The notes below the pieces were generated by a model, which worked only from the letters and a program-made list of their open reading frames with translations, was not told the origin of the DNA and ran no database searches. From Thuidium tamariscinum (taxonomy: Eukaryota; Streptophyta; Bryopsida; Hypnales; Thuidiaceae), in the NCBI GenBank assembly GCA_947034885.2, contig OX344750.2, forward strand, positions 9,830,553 through 9,894,552: DNA of 64,000 nt, in the 5' to 3' direction. The position numbers and the translations under genes were made by a program. Shown in pieces: positions 1-11,609 of this stretch. Within the stretch, counting starts at the first letter, position 1. Each line of letters opens with the position of its first letter.

Positions 1-540
1 AAAGTAAATTCTTTGATTCAAAAATGACTTGAATGAAGCAATAAAATAAAAATCTTTGAAAACCACTATGAATAAAATGTATCATCTTCGATTTCATAGA
101 AAAAATTTATTGTAGAAAATCACAAATATTTAATTTACAATTGATTTTAGAAGAAATTTTCAATTTTTGACTTCAAATTTTATTAAAAAATATTGATTGG
201 CTTACTAGTTGATTTAACTACATGGATGTGATATGTTGATCATATTTACAACTCTTGTTTGAGAGCAAAATATAAATTACATTTTATGATACATCTTCAC
301 AATTTTAGAAATTTAGACTACACCTAGTCCTTAGGGGATAATGAACTAAAATTCACTGTAAACTCTCTGACATATCAGTATGTTCTTTTTGAATGGATAT
401 ATACCTCAAGATTTACAAAAAAAGAATTCGCCAAACCATGTAGTCTTTTTATTATGACATTTGGGATAACAAATGATATAGGGTAATAGACTATCATATA
501 ATACATGTCATATTTCCATTTTTTCTTAATCCATTTTATA
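1..540. other. AT-rich stretch, no feature seen
   Basis: Very AT-rich sequence with frequent stops in all frames. No terminal repeats, RNA gene or conserved domain could be recognised. A weak GTAACCCCTAGAAC motif at about 555 resembles the start of the TTAA element family but lacks the TTAA and a partner. Confidence 0.5.
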
Positions 541-709
541 ATTAGTGATAGCTGTAACCCCTAGAACTATACCCAAGGCTACACTTTTGTCCCAAAAAAA
601 ACTCAAAAATGCCATTTCTAGTACAATATAAATAATTTTTCAAAACAATAAAAATTTGCATATCTAACAATACAATCTTGCAATAAGCTAAGACCACCCA
701 TAAGCAATC

Positions 710-1800
710 AACACCCTATAACCAACTTGTCAATTGATGGATGTATTTCCAACCAAGGCTAGAATGTGTTTTTTTTCTCCTTTTCAAAGTTGGGACTAAG
801 AGTTCATGGCACATGTCCCAAAGTAGTGTACCAAAGTAGGAAAGACTGTGAAAAAGTAGTTTTTTGTATGATTGGAATTAGAAGAATCCATAGATTGGCA
901 ATGGGTCATTGCAAGAAACACTTGTACTATTTTGTGTCAAACGTTGTATGCTGATCAGTTTTTTGGCCATAACTTTTGTGTTTTAGCTCCAAATGACTCA
1001 AGATTTATAGAGAAGGTACTCATAACTATTATACACCTTTTTTGATTTTTTCATAATTTTCAAAAATAGTTTACTATCCAAAAATAGACCGCAATTGGAT
1101 GTCACACTTGGCAGTTTAGGGGTTTTTAGTACCTGAGCTATACCTTTTTTTTAATGATTTTGAAATGAAATTTGGATGAGATGGTATTCTAGTAGATTTC
1201 TATCTCTCCAGAGAAGGATTTAAAAAAAAAGTTAATTTTGTGAGGTGTGGAGGTCTACAAAGTGAGCTCCCTTCTGCTTGTATTTTGAAACATATAAAAT
1301 ATTATTTTGGTGGGTTTTTTTTTGTGAATGACCATCTCCATAAATTTGTTGAAAATGGTCACTTTTGATATTTTGAAAATACTTATTTTTACTATTTTTT
1401 CCTAATTTTTGAATCAAAGTACCTATTTTCTTGAGATTTGGCACTTTTCAAGTTCTCCTACTTAGAGAATTTTTCTATCAATTTCCTTCAGTAAAAACCT
1501 TCATTTTAGAGGTATATAAATTATTCATATTTTTTAAATTTTTTAAAAATTAGTTTTCTAATTTTATAGTATTATTGAAAAAATCATGAGTATTGTTGGG
1601 AAACGCAACAAATAGGACAGGTGTTTCTTGCAATGACCCCAATGGGTCCAATGCACCTTTTTCCTTTTAAAATTTACAATAATTTCAATTCTTGGAATAA
1701 AATTACCAAAGTTTTTGCAATCCTCATCATTTCTATCATTGCATCTCTAATCATATTTTTTTTGCCTTGCTTTACATTAGGTCATGTCTAAAATACCTTA
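710..1800 (+). repeat. Dispersed repeat copy split by a MITE
   Basis: The stretches 710-902 and 1640-1800 together match an uninterrupted repeat at about 35595-35880 and another at about 45440-45740 (shared landmarks: a CCTTTTCAAAGTTGGGAC-like motif, then TGATTGAAATTAGAAGA, then the CAAT junction, then a TAGTAATTT-like AT-rich tail). The 903-1639 MITE sits in the middle. The repeat has no recognised coding potential and its outer ends are not clear. A short open frame at 766-954 is a chance frame spanning the repeat and the MITE end. Confidence 0.6.
903..1639 (+). mobile_element. MITE, 4-bp duplication family, copy 1
   Basis: Terminal inverted repeats start GGGTCATTGCAAGAAACAC on the left and end GTGTTTCTTGCAATGACCC on the right. 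The element is flanked by a direct CAAT duplication (899-902 and 1640-1643). Related repeats at about 35768 show the same site unoccupied, with a single CAAT. It is 737 bp long and non-coding. The left half is homologous to both arms of the palindrome at 19252-20343, and the whole element to the inverted copy at 2656-3352. A 4-bp duplication is known for Sola1/2 and some Ginger and Academ elements; the family is not assigned. Confidence 0.85.
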
Positions 1801-2655
1801 AATGATTGGTTATAGGTGGTTCTACCTTAAGAATAGTGTGACCAATGTGTGGACAAAATTTCGGAAACTTTGACTACATAGATTCCAAGACATTTCAATT
1901 CAAAGTGTAAAAGACATAATTTCTTGGCATTGTGGCTAACTAATTTTTAAGAATTTGAATCTTTTTTACTTAAATATTTTTAATTTCAAATTTCAATTTA
2001 AAAAATATCATGAAGAATTGACTTCATTTTTAAAAAAATCTCTTGATTTTCATTTGTTATTAAAAAAATTGTTAAATAGAAGTATCTACAAGAAAAAGGA
2101 AAAAATTTAATAATTTATGGCTCTAAGATGGAATTGAAACACAACAAATTTGTCCCAATGATGAGATTTTCCAAAAAAATAAACTAAACATTGTGCAACT
2201 TTTTATTTTTGAAAATTTGAAAATTTGAATTGAAAAATGGATCTTATATCTTATTTTTCAAAAAGATGCTACAAGTACCCACAAAACAAAATGCTCCATA
2301 ACTTTCACATCACTTTTTGAAATAGAAGAAACTAAATCTTTCTATGTTTATAAAATATTATCTATTAAACTTGAAAAAAATTTATATATCAATTTTTTTT
2401 AAAAATTTCCTCCCCTTCTTGATTAATTGAGCTTTGAGTGGTATAATTTTGCCCCCATGTCCTAATTGAAATAAAGATCATATTTTCAAAAAGCTTATTT
2501 GTCCTTCTATCTTGAAAGAAAGTTTAAGAAAAACATCATGAAAGAATTGACTTCCCAAAAGCTTGTCCATATTGTCAAGTGTTTCTCTAGGGACACTTAG
2601 GTATTTAGAAGAAAATAAACCTATCAAAGGCAAAAGAAGCATTCCTAGGGGGGGA
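1800..2655. other. AT-rich interval, nothing recognised
   Basis: No terminal repeats, domains or RNA structures were recognised. The only open frame of note (2478-2681, minus) runs across the left end of the MITE at 2656 and has no family resemblance. Confidence 0.4.
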
Positions 2656-3352
2656 GGGTGATTGCAAGAAACACCTGCCAATTTTGTTGTGTTTGGCTGA
2701 TTTTTTCAGGAGTACTTTAAAATTAGAAAATTATTTTTTTTTAAATTTAAAAAATATGACTTATGTATACACCTTTAAGATGAAGGTACCCATGGAAGTA
2801 ATTGCATAGAAAAGTGCCAAGTCCCAAGAAAATACATACCTTGATGTTTTAATTAGGTAAAAATAGAAAAATTATATAAATTCACAAAATCAAAATTGGC
2901 CATTTGCAACAACTTTATAGAGATGGTCATTCATTAAAAAGAATCACTAAAATAATACTTTATAGGTTTCAAAATGCAAGCAGAAAGAAGCTCACTTTGT
3001 GGACTTCCACACAACATAAAAATAACTTTTTTCAAAATCCCTCGTGTAGAAAGCTGTAAGTCTACTAGAAGACCATCTCATCCAAATTTCATCTCAAAAT
3101 CATTCAAAAAAAGGTACTCCTTAGTGACTTAAAACCTCTAAACTGCGAAGTGTGACATTCAATTGGGGGCTGTTTTTGGATAGTAAACTATTTTTCAAAA
3201 ATATAAAAAAATTTGGAAAGGTGTATAATAGTTATGAGTACCTTTTCCATAAATCTTGAGTCATTTGGAACCAAAACATAGAAGTTATGGCCAAAAACCA
3301 AATCAGCACACTATGTGATAGAAAATAGGACAAGTGTTTTTTGCAATTGCCC
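2656..3352 (-). mobile_element. MITE, 4-bp duplication family, copy 2
   Basis: TIRs are GGGTGATTGCAAGAAACAC on the left and GTGTTTTTTGCAATTGCCC on the right, flanked by GGGA at 2652-2655 and 3353-3356. The 697-bp interior matches the 903-1639 copy in reverse orientation: for example its right part carries the reverse complement of the ATAACTTTTGTG and AAATGACTCAAGATTTAT blocks of that copy. It is non-coding. Confidence 0.85.
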
Positions 3353-3399
3353 GGGACACTCTCACTACATTTGGGGAACCCACTTGCAGCAGAGGGGTA

Positions 3400-3655
3400 T
3401 TTTTTGGGGGCCTATTTACCTCCTAGCAGGGTTGAAAAGACGCTCGGACGTCTAGCATCATTTCTAAACGTCCCATGGCAGCGTTCAGAGCCCCCCCGGA
3501 CGTCATTTGACATCCTCAAAATTGTACATCCGGTGGTTGGGTGGACAGGCAAATGTGCGGTCAGACGGGTGGACGATGTGTTGTCTGAGTGTCTATTGGA
3601 TTTTAGGATTATATTACAAGTCCATTTTATTTGGTCGGGGTGAACTGACCCCTTG
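3400..3655. repeat. GC-rich patch with CGGACG motifs ending in a GGTCGGGGTGAAC module
   Basis: This patch is much more GC-rich than its surroundings and carries recurrent CGGACG, GGGTGGAC and GACGGGTGGACG motifs. It ends at 3633-3652 in GGTCGGGGTGAACTGACCCC. Read on the minus strand, the order is a GGGG..TTCACCCC..CC block, a spacer of about 75 bases, then CGTCCACCCGTC. The same order occurs at 25150-25220. It looks like the terminal region of a DNA element family, but no partner end was established. Confidence 0.4.
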
Positions 3656-3883
3656 TTTGGCCATTTGGAAAAACGTAGGAATTTTTTATTATTGTAAATA
3701 ATTTTAATTGAAAATTTTGAATTCAGATTTGCAATGAGAGGTTCCAAATTAGGTAGGTAACGTAGTGCAATAAATTCAATTAGCACGAAAGAGGGGGGAT
3801 TTTTGTTTTACTTACACCCCTAGAATTATTTGGAGAGTTGGAGACTTCAAGTAGCAGAGTGAAGGGCCTAGTTCACCCCGACC
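3633..3883. mobile_element. Possible small TIR element (GGTCGGGGTGAACT termini)
   Basis: GGTCGGGGTGAACTGACCCC at 3633-3652 is matched in inverted orientation by GGGCCTAGTTCACCCCGACC at 3864-3883. The flanks share only TTT, so no duplication is diagnostic. It could be a 251-bp MITE or two ends of different elements lying near each other. Confidence 0.4.
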
Positions 3884-4167
3884 TTTTTGTGTGGAATGAT
3901 GGTGCCAAAGTTCACAATTTCTAAAAAATAGGCTACTACTTGCCATATCAAAGGAACCTTTTTATGTGATAAATTTTTCATTTTCCTTCCAAATATAGAT
4001 GAATGCACAAGATTTAGATGAAAAATTGTGTGGAAATGATTGAAACATGTTTCCAATTCAAAAAATGGATAGATGTACAAATAAAGAAGGATTTCATCAA
4101 GTGTACCACAAGAAAAATTAGTATAATGATTGAATTTATTAATCTTGAAGCAAATTCATAGAAAGCT

Positions 4168-5086
4168 TTAACCCCTACAAGTTGAGGACTATGTTTTCAC
4201 CAAAAATGCTCTTGAATTGCAATTTCTAACACAAGTGCAATTTCTAGGAAAAAAAGATAAATTTTGACACATGCAACCGTAGGATCTTGTAGTAAGGTGT
4301 TTTAAAAAGATGCCAAAAAAAATTCAGACATTTCCACCATTTTGACAGCAAGAAATGAACATTTGAATTGGCAAAAATCCTCTTTTTATCCCAACAAAAA
4401 CCCGGGCAGCTGCACTTCACGAGGTCACATTTGTATTAAAGAAAGTTCAAAATGGTGGTACTCTTTGAATTCATTCTTCAATGAAAATTGGCTACATGCT
4501 CAAAAAATTTCAAATCATTTGAAATTGTACAACATATAGGAAAAAAAATAGTATGCAGAAAGAAGTAAAAACTAAAAACTACTTGAAAAGAATGAATTGT
4601 GAAGAATTCTTTTATGAAAATGAAAAAAGGCAATTCTAATGGTTCAATCATTGTATTGAAAAATCTCCAACCAAAATTTCAAACATTTTAGTACAATAAA
4701 GGTTGTATGACTACCCACAAACTACCCCAAATTAAATTCTTCATAACTTTACTCTCATTCATAAAAATAGACTGATTCAAAGCTTGACATGTAGATATAA
4801 ATTTAATAAACCAATTTCATATTTTCTTACAAATAAGAAAATATTTTAAAAGAAATTTTTTTAGTTGCTTGGGTTGCCTAAATGCGTGCTAAGTGAAGAA
4901 ATCAACATACTATGTCATAAATTCTTCATTATGCAGTCAAATGTAATGAAAATTGCAAGGCCTTAGAGCTACTTTGTAGGAAAATGTTTTGTGAAAATTT
5001 CAAAAAACAAAAGAACAAACATTTGTCATGACTTGCTTGAAATTGCTCTATTGCCAAAAATGTAATTAAAGGCTTTATAGGTTTAA
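4168..5086 (+). mobile_element. TTAA-flanked MITE, subfamily A
   Basis: It starts TTAACCCCTACAAGTTGAGG and ends GGCTTTATAGGTTTAA. The interior matches the elements at 43829-44985 and 48298-49144: shared blocks are TGTTTTCACCAAAAATGCTC, GGGCAGCTGCACTT, and AAATTTCAAATCATTTGAAA. Length is about 0.92 kb. It is non-coding; short frames inside are not conserved between copies. Confidence 0.7.
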
Positions 5087-5499
5087 ACAGATCATTTGCT
5101 AATGGAACCATATTTGTTACTATTTACAACAAAATTTGAATATCTTTCTGAATTCAATTTCAATGACAAGCTTCATAAAATGTAGTCAATTTACAATGTT
5201 CTATTACATTCATACATGACAGATTATGCAATTTGTGAGACAATTTTGCCAATCCAACATCCATTTACAAGACACAATATCATGCTCTTTTCATCCAAAT
5301 AAAATATATCATGAGCAAGACCGAGATTTGTAATTTGTAGCAATTAAAAAACACCCAACAATTCAAAACATGTATTCAATTTTACACATATTGCAATACA
5401 TTGTAGATGTTTATCTATATACTATAGTACTATACTAAGCTAGTTATAGGAATGTTGGAAGTGTGCATCTGGTATAGGCCAATTGTGGACACCGTAAAA

Positions 5500-6918
5500 T
5501 CAATTGATCACATGAGGTAACCTATCAGGCTTTTTTTTCACAAGCCGCTTACAATACAAGTGAAACATCCATATAAGGTCTTCATGACTGAATATGGTCA
5601 TTCCTGCATTCTCTCGTTGCATCTTATGGTACCCTACTAACATGCATCCCTTATTGATCCTTTGAGCAATTTTACCAATCGCATAGTCCTTTGACACATG
5701 TGATAAATTTGGAATGATTTCTACATCCACATTTTTTGTGTGCACATATGCAATGCTTGGATCCACCTACCACCTCTTTGTCAACGCCTTGTCCTTCTCT
5801 TTTTCAGATGTAAACGTGTACAAGGATTGCAATGATTCAGTAGCTACAGTAGTCATGCCCCAATTACAAACTCCAATGTAAACGCATGATTCATCCTGGG
5901 AAAAATGAAACATGATGTTGTCTGGAGAAATATCATTGTGTAGATGTTCAGTAAGATGCACCGCATTCATGATGTGTAGCAATGACCATACAAGTTGAGT
6001 GCGTTTCTTCCTCCATCGACCGAGCTAATATGCCCAAATTTACTCCTTTTTCGATACAAAATCCGACATCAATCGAACATAGATGTTGTCTGAATAATCA
6101 TCATCTATAGCCAACATTTGCCTAAGTGTTCCGCCATTCCACCAGTACGAATATCCTTCATTCACCTTTGCATGGACTGCAATGAATTGTATTACTCCAA
6201 GATGTCCAATCCTTATAGCCATCGACTTGTTCTGGTGTTCCATCTATGTAAGTTTAGGTCATATGCCTTATTGGAGGGATTTCTTGGTTGCAAACTCCCA
6301 TGATTCTGATATCTCTGGACAACCTTGAATTCGGACTTTCCAAATTATTGCATACCCTCCCCTCATAATTTTGTCATCAACAGGAATGACGGATGCCGTC
6401 TCAGGAAGTGCTATGAGATGTTGCCTGTTTTGAGTTATTTGAATATGTCCTTTTTTGCTATTCCATCAATCCACTCATCCTTGCCTATTTTGCTTTTTGG
6501 TAAATGGAGGGCATCGATGATTGAATAAATTGCCTTCCATGATGACTTCCTCAAAGCCTTCATCCATTGCATGATAGTTCTTGCCATTTTTTTGTAGAAG
6601 TGATTTCACATTCCACAAAGCATCATGCACTTTACTCTCCAAGAAACAAGAGAAGCCATTTTTCTCTGTTTCATGAAACCACTACGGAACATGGAGGGCA
6701 TTTAACAATCTTTGCCTCATGTCCAGCTGGAATTTTTCTATACACTCCTCTTGATATTTGATGTATTTGATGTCCAAGGATGTGGAGGTTTCACACTCAT
6801 AAAACTTGACAATACATTCAATCACAAAATTCTTTATATATTTCTAAGGCATGTCCTTTGGTGATGGAGTGTTTTGCACCACTTGTTTTCCCTTCCCACC
6901 TTTCTTTGATTTTGACAT
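5500..6918 (-). pseudogene. Protein-kinase-like gene, decayed
   Basis: On the minus strand a start near 6918 opens with MSKSKKGGKGKQ, a basic stretch. The coding-like reading then continues for about 470 codons down to 5500, with several internal stops and at least two frame changes. An N-terminal region of about 150 residues has no recognised domain. Kinase-like landmarks follow in order: a glycine loop-like IMRGGYAIIWKVRI, a FATK candidate for the lysine strand, a hinge YSYWWNGGTLRQML, a catalytic loop HNDISPDNIMF (the HRD aspartate and the asparagine are kept, the arginine is not), and GVCNWGM at the DFG position, where the metal-binding aspartate is replaced by asparagine. A DYAIGKIAQRI segment fits helix F. 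The stops make it a pseudogene; the missing DFG aspartate hints that the ancestor was already a weak or dead kinase. The family beyond kinase-like is not recognised, and it may be a captured copy inside a transposon. Confidence 0.65.
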
Positions 6919-7079
6919 CTTGAATAATTTGAGGTATTTACAAACACTTCAATTCTTCTATGATAAGGTGTGGCACAATCCAATTTTGAATAAAAGTTTA
7001 ACACTGTCAGAAAAATTGGCAATAAAGGTGTCCCAATAATTTGACTCTTGCCTTCCAAATAGAGGAGCCAATGGAGGGT

Positions 7080-7440
7080 AAACCACCAAGCTCTCTGCTT
7101 CGCTCGCGCAAGGCAAAAGTAGAGGCGGACAACTCCGACATCCCCTCTTGTGCATGGTGGATGCTTTTATTGTGTCTGCATAGGCGGACGGGCGGATGCG
7201 CGACGGTCTACTTGGCGCTGACCGTTTGATCGAGCGGACGTGAGATTGTTCGCTTTATCTGGACCATCCAACTAAGTGGATGCCTCGAGGAGCGGATGGG
7301 CTCACGTCTGCCGGGTCGGACGGTTCAGATTAGGCGGATGGCCACGCGTCCACCCAATTCAAACCGTCCGACCCGGCGGACGCCTCGATAGGTAGGTGGG
7401 TGGTGGTGGGAGGCGGTTGACCGGTTGTGTTAAGAAGGCA
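7080..7440. repeat. GC-rich CGGACG-motif patch
   Basis: A patch rich in GGCGGACG and CGGACGG motifs in an AT-rich surround, immediately upstream of the kinase-like pseudogene. It is similar in motif content to patches at 3430-3580, 11440-11560, 16100-16150 and 25190-25260. No coding frame with family resemblance was found. It may be a subterminal region of a DNA element. Confidence 0.45.
7310..7377. other. GC-rich hairpin
   Basis: GCCGGGTCGGACGGTT (7310-7325) and its exact reverse complement AACCGTCCGACCCGGC (7362-7377) form a 16-bp perfect stem around a 36-base loop. Further pairing outside the stem (GCGGA and CCTCGA blocks) is imperfect. Confidence 0.75.
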
Positions 7441-9454
7441 ATAAACTAATCCTCAATCATTGAAGTTGGAGTTTTTTGAATGGAAATAGAGAGTTGTCAA
7501 TCCCTCTAGAGGCAATCTGGCTCCTTTAGAAAGTAGAAAGTCCACAGTTCAATCTCCCACGGCATGATGTAGGTTGGTTGTGATAGCCAACCTTTCCCCC
7601 ACCCCCACCCCTACGAGAAAGTGTCAAGTCAATTTCTTTAGGCGTGAAGGAGGAAAACATTTGATTTTAGGGCGTTTGGCTATCTAGGGCAATTGGAACC
7701 TAACCAAATTTAATAAAATCAAATTATTTTCCCTCTTATAGCTCTTAGAAAAAAATGACTTGACACTTTGATTTTTTGTGTTTTTTTTAGGAAACTTCAA
7801 AAATTGTGATCACATGTACAAAATAATTTCCATTGTACCCTTCAATGACACCATTGATCCTCTATAATTTTGGAACAAATTTAATTCTTATCTAATTTTT
7901 TTGTACATACATTTATAAAATAATAGTTGATTATTAAATTAATTAATTTGTCTTATGATAAAACTTATAAGATCCAAATTAGAATTACTCAACCTATAAA
8001 ATTGTAGTTTTTCCCCTTGTTATATACAAATATTACTTCTACGGAAGAGATACATGTCATAAAATATTTAAACTCCTTCACTATATTGCCAATAGAAAGT
8101 TTGAAAGTATTTGAAATTGTCATTTGTAGAATTGTGGTTTAAAAAATATAATTGACATTTTCCAACACTATTCTTCAGTTCTACTTACATCCAAGTAATA
8201 AGAGAATTTCGACTATTTTTTTGTTATATCTTAAACAATTTATTTTCATTTTAAGCCCTCCAAATTTTCATATTGATAGACAACAAGGTCCTTATATTGT
8301 CAAATATATTATGTTGTATGAAGTGTACAATGTTACAAAATTATTTCATATTTTCATTCCAAATGCAAACCACATTCTCAATCTTGTCCATTCCATTCCA
8401 ATATTTAGAATTATTCTTATCATAAAATCTAGATTGTGACAAAGAAACTAAAAATATAAAAAATATGTTGTTGCAACAATTGCAATGTTTAAAAAAAAAA
8501 ATTGGAATCCAAATCAATGAAGTAAACTTGATCAAGATATGTTTCTACTCCCATTAAAAAATTTCATACAATTTGAAATCCTTTATTGCAACTTGAACAT
8601 TGGATGTATTACTATAGTTTTTTATTTTTCAGCTTGTAGATTGACACAAATTTTGGTTCATGTTATATATTTCTCACTATAATGTATTTAAAAAAATCAA
8701 AATTCTTTGGAATCAAGAATTTAAAAAAAAATTAAAAATATGAATTTTTATTTTTCTTCAATAATCATAGTAAATTTTTTTCACCAATATATCTATTTTT
8801 TTTCTAAGAAAAAAAGATTTCATCTATAAAAAAAAATATTCTTACATAGTAGAAAAATAAAATATAATGTGTAAAAAGATTTTTGACAATTGATTGTATA
8901 ATCATAGACTTTTATATTTTATCCTAACAAAGTGAATTTTTAAACCTTAAATGTCTAAAGGGTCTTTTTTCCAAAATCACCTCCAAATTGCCGTTTTCAA
9001 ATTGAAAGTATATTATTTTTTTTGTAGAATCAATTGAGAAATTCTAATTGAAAAAAAATGACAGTGAATTTTCTAAGTTGATTGGGCATTTATGGATAAA
9101 TGAACAAATACTATCATGACTACTTGGCCAAACTTCAATATCTTTCACATTGTCTAGTGCATTATTGCAACTAAAATTGTATCAAGTATTATACACATAT
9201 TTTTTCAAAGATAAAATCAAAAATATTTTATTGGTCATAACTCATAAGGGTTTTAGAATTGTTTGTGAATTTTTTTTCAAATACAAAAGAAAGTTTTTAA
9301 ATATGATAATTTCTTAATAATTATATATTATGGCATATATTTCCATGTTATTCTATGATTAAAACTTCAATAGACCATGTAGATAGATCCAAAGTTCAAA
9401 TGGTGATTAAGTATTCAATGATGAAAATTTTCTAAATTTTCTAATTTTCTATTT
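7441..9454. other. AT-rich interval, no gene seen
   Basis: Long AT-rich stretch with many homopolymer runs. No terminal repeats, coding domain or RNA gene was recognised. Open frames at 8152-8439 and 8341-8535 have low-complexity composition and no family features. Confidence 0.45.
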
Positions 9455-9457
9455 ATA

Positions 9458-9806
9458 CACTAGAAGAAAACTATGTTGTATTTGATAAAAACTGTGTTGA
9501 AACTGTGTTGCATTCAACGTAACGTGTGGAGTGGATTGTGTTGAAGTTTTGCTTTGTCATGCGGAATTTTTCATTCTAACACAAAATTCTGCGTTTTCCT
9601 TGTTAAATTCTGTGTTTTTCTTATTCAATTTTGTGTTGACATATTGAAACACAGAATTTTGCGTTATGAAGGGAGAACTCAACACAATCTACTCCACACG
9701 TTACGTTGAACGCAACGTAGTCCCAATGCAGTCTTTGTTAAATAAAACGCAGGTTTGGCAAATTTAACACAGTTTTTGGTATGAATAGTGTAGTTTTCTT
9801 CTAGTG
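9458..9806. mobile_element. CACTA (EnSpm)-type MITE
   Basis: Termini are CACTAGAAGAAAACTA on the left and TAGTTTTCTTCTAGTG on the right, an exact 16-bp inverted pair. It is flanked by a 3-bp ATA duplication (9455-9457 and 9807-9809), as expected for CACTA elements. The 349-bp interior is a loose palindrome with repeated blocks such as CGTAACGTGTGGAGT and AACACAGAATTTTGCG. It is non-coding. The terminus differs slightly from the CACTACAAG form of the other three copies. Confidence 0.9.
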
Positions 9807-10404
9807 ATATTATGGAATAAAGATTAGGATTTTGTTCACATGTGGATTATAAAGCTCTCTTCCATTCTTGTTGGATTAATAATCATTTTTGAATGCTATT
9901 TCAAAAACTACAAATAAAACTATACTACATAGGGTTATATATCCTCTTGATAGAACGATATCATGCATTCAAATTACTGTGATTAATACAATTTCTAAAT
10001 TTTAAATTTGTGACTCTCTAAGTCCCTACTAGCCTATTGCTAATGTCTTGCAGAAAAAAACTCAAAAGTTACTTGATGGATTCTTGTAGTTACTAAAAGG
10101 GCACACTAAATATTTGACTTTTTGCTTTCTTCATTTTCAATTCAAATTCCAAACTACTTTAAATCCTAAGAATGGCATTAAAAAAATTTGAAATATACTT
10201 TGCTACATTGGTATACTATCAAAGTATTAAGTAATAATTCAAAACATCCTATGGTTTGTAATGACCAAAAATTGAAATTGAAAAGCTTCACACATGATAA
10301 TCAATAATACTTGCCTATACTTAATATTCTGTGCCTATTTCGTACAACATTATAATTGATTCCGTTATCTCTACTAACATTAGAAATATAATTAAATAAA
10401 AAGA

Positions 10405-11080
10405 TTAACCCCTAACTACCCAAGGCACGAGAATATAGTGTTTACAAAACTTTGAAGCTAAATTAATCCTAACCAAGTAGCTATTTTTTGTAGTTTGTAA
10501 TTTTGCATTTTTGGGAAAGTTTTTTTAGAAGTCTGCATTTACTGTTACAAATCTAATATGGAAAATGAATGACAATGATTTTCTGTGTAAGATTTTGTGC
10601 AAGCATACCCCTTTCAATCTTCACTTTCCGTGGTGTTGAGAGCTCTTAAAAATGAGCCTCAAATAAGGAGTATAATAGACGTTGGAGAAAAAATCGCATT
10701 GAAAATCCATTTACCAAAATTGTAGAGTAGATTTTCAGGTGATATAAATTGATTGGAGTTATACATGTTAGGCCCTTTCACCTCATATTTTGTTGGTCAC
10801 CAACTTCTTGGCTTTAACTTGTGAAAAGAGGATAGAAACACTTTACATCACTTTTACAGTTCTGACACCTTCATGCCTCATGGACAAACAGTATAATCTT
10901 TCACTCTATAAGTGTTATTGTTGTGTTTTCTTTTCCTATGCAATCTCTAACATATCTAGTTTGAATTCGTACGATTAAAATTTTTAAAAATTTGATACAA
11001 ACTATAAAAATGTTGGCATTTTATTCAACTTAGAGCAAATTCTAAGAAGCTCAAAATAGGCCTTGGATATTAGGGGTTAA
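10405..11080. mobile_element. TTAA-flanked MITE, subfamily B
   Basis: It starts TTAACCCCTAACTACCCAAGG and its right end reads inward as TTAACCCCTAATATCCAAGG, so the inverted repeats match at most positions. It is 676 bp, bounded by TTAA on both sides. The interior matches 36071-36689 along its length, with blocks such as TTTGCAAAACTTTGAAG-like, GTGTTGAG and TTCTAAGAAGCT. Non-coding. Confidence 0.85.
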
Positions 11081-11439
11081 GCTTTATGTACACATGAAGT
11101 ACATTGCAATTATATATTGAAGGGCAAATATGTTTTACAATTTACGAAACACAACTATGTTTTCTATATGGCATGCAAAGTTTCAACGTCTTTTCCATGA
11201 AGAATGTACAATTCTTACTTCTTAGGGTTTAATTTAGAAGTTAAGGGTTTAGGATTTAGGGTATAAGGTCAGGATTTACATATAAAAAGGTGGAACTGAA
11301 ATTACAGCTCATAGAATTGGAATACTTACTTTGGATACTGACCCATTGAATGTGATGCTTTTAAACAATTCGGAATCCAATGTTTTTCAACATAGTGAGG
11401 ATTGTGAAATCTTTAAATGACAAGAAAAGATTGTCCTCA

Positions 11440-11570
11440 ACGGACTGACGAATGGGTGGGTAGATGGCGGGGCGGCTTGGCTGGACGGCCAGGCTCGGGA
11501 TTGCTCCGCGCCATCTGGGATAGGTCCGCTGGCGGACGGGTATATTGGCGGACGGCCTTGGGCTTGGAAT
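11440..11570. repeat. GC-rich CGGACG-motif patch
   Basis: A short GC-rich patch with GGCGGACGGGTATAT, TGGCGGACGG and related motifs. It lies just left of the CACTA MITE and of the decayed gene pair at 12-24.6 kb. A patch with the inverted motif order lies to the right of that gene pair at 25190-25260, which raises the possibility that they are the two subterminal regions of one large element. Confidence 0.35.
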
Positions 11571-11609
11571 TCACTTCTTCTCTCCTTTAGTGCCAAATCA
11601 AACATGCTA

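Noticed and set aside
3341-3786. Overlapping open frames on both strands in the GC-rich patch
   Set aside because: Three frames overlap, none has domain features, and the patch is better explained as a repeat.
11222-11275. Telomere-like TTTAGGG motifs (CTTAGGGTTTAATTT, GGGTTTAGGATTTAGGG)
   Set aside because: Only a few irregular copies; not a tandem array, so an interstitial telomere is not supported.
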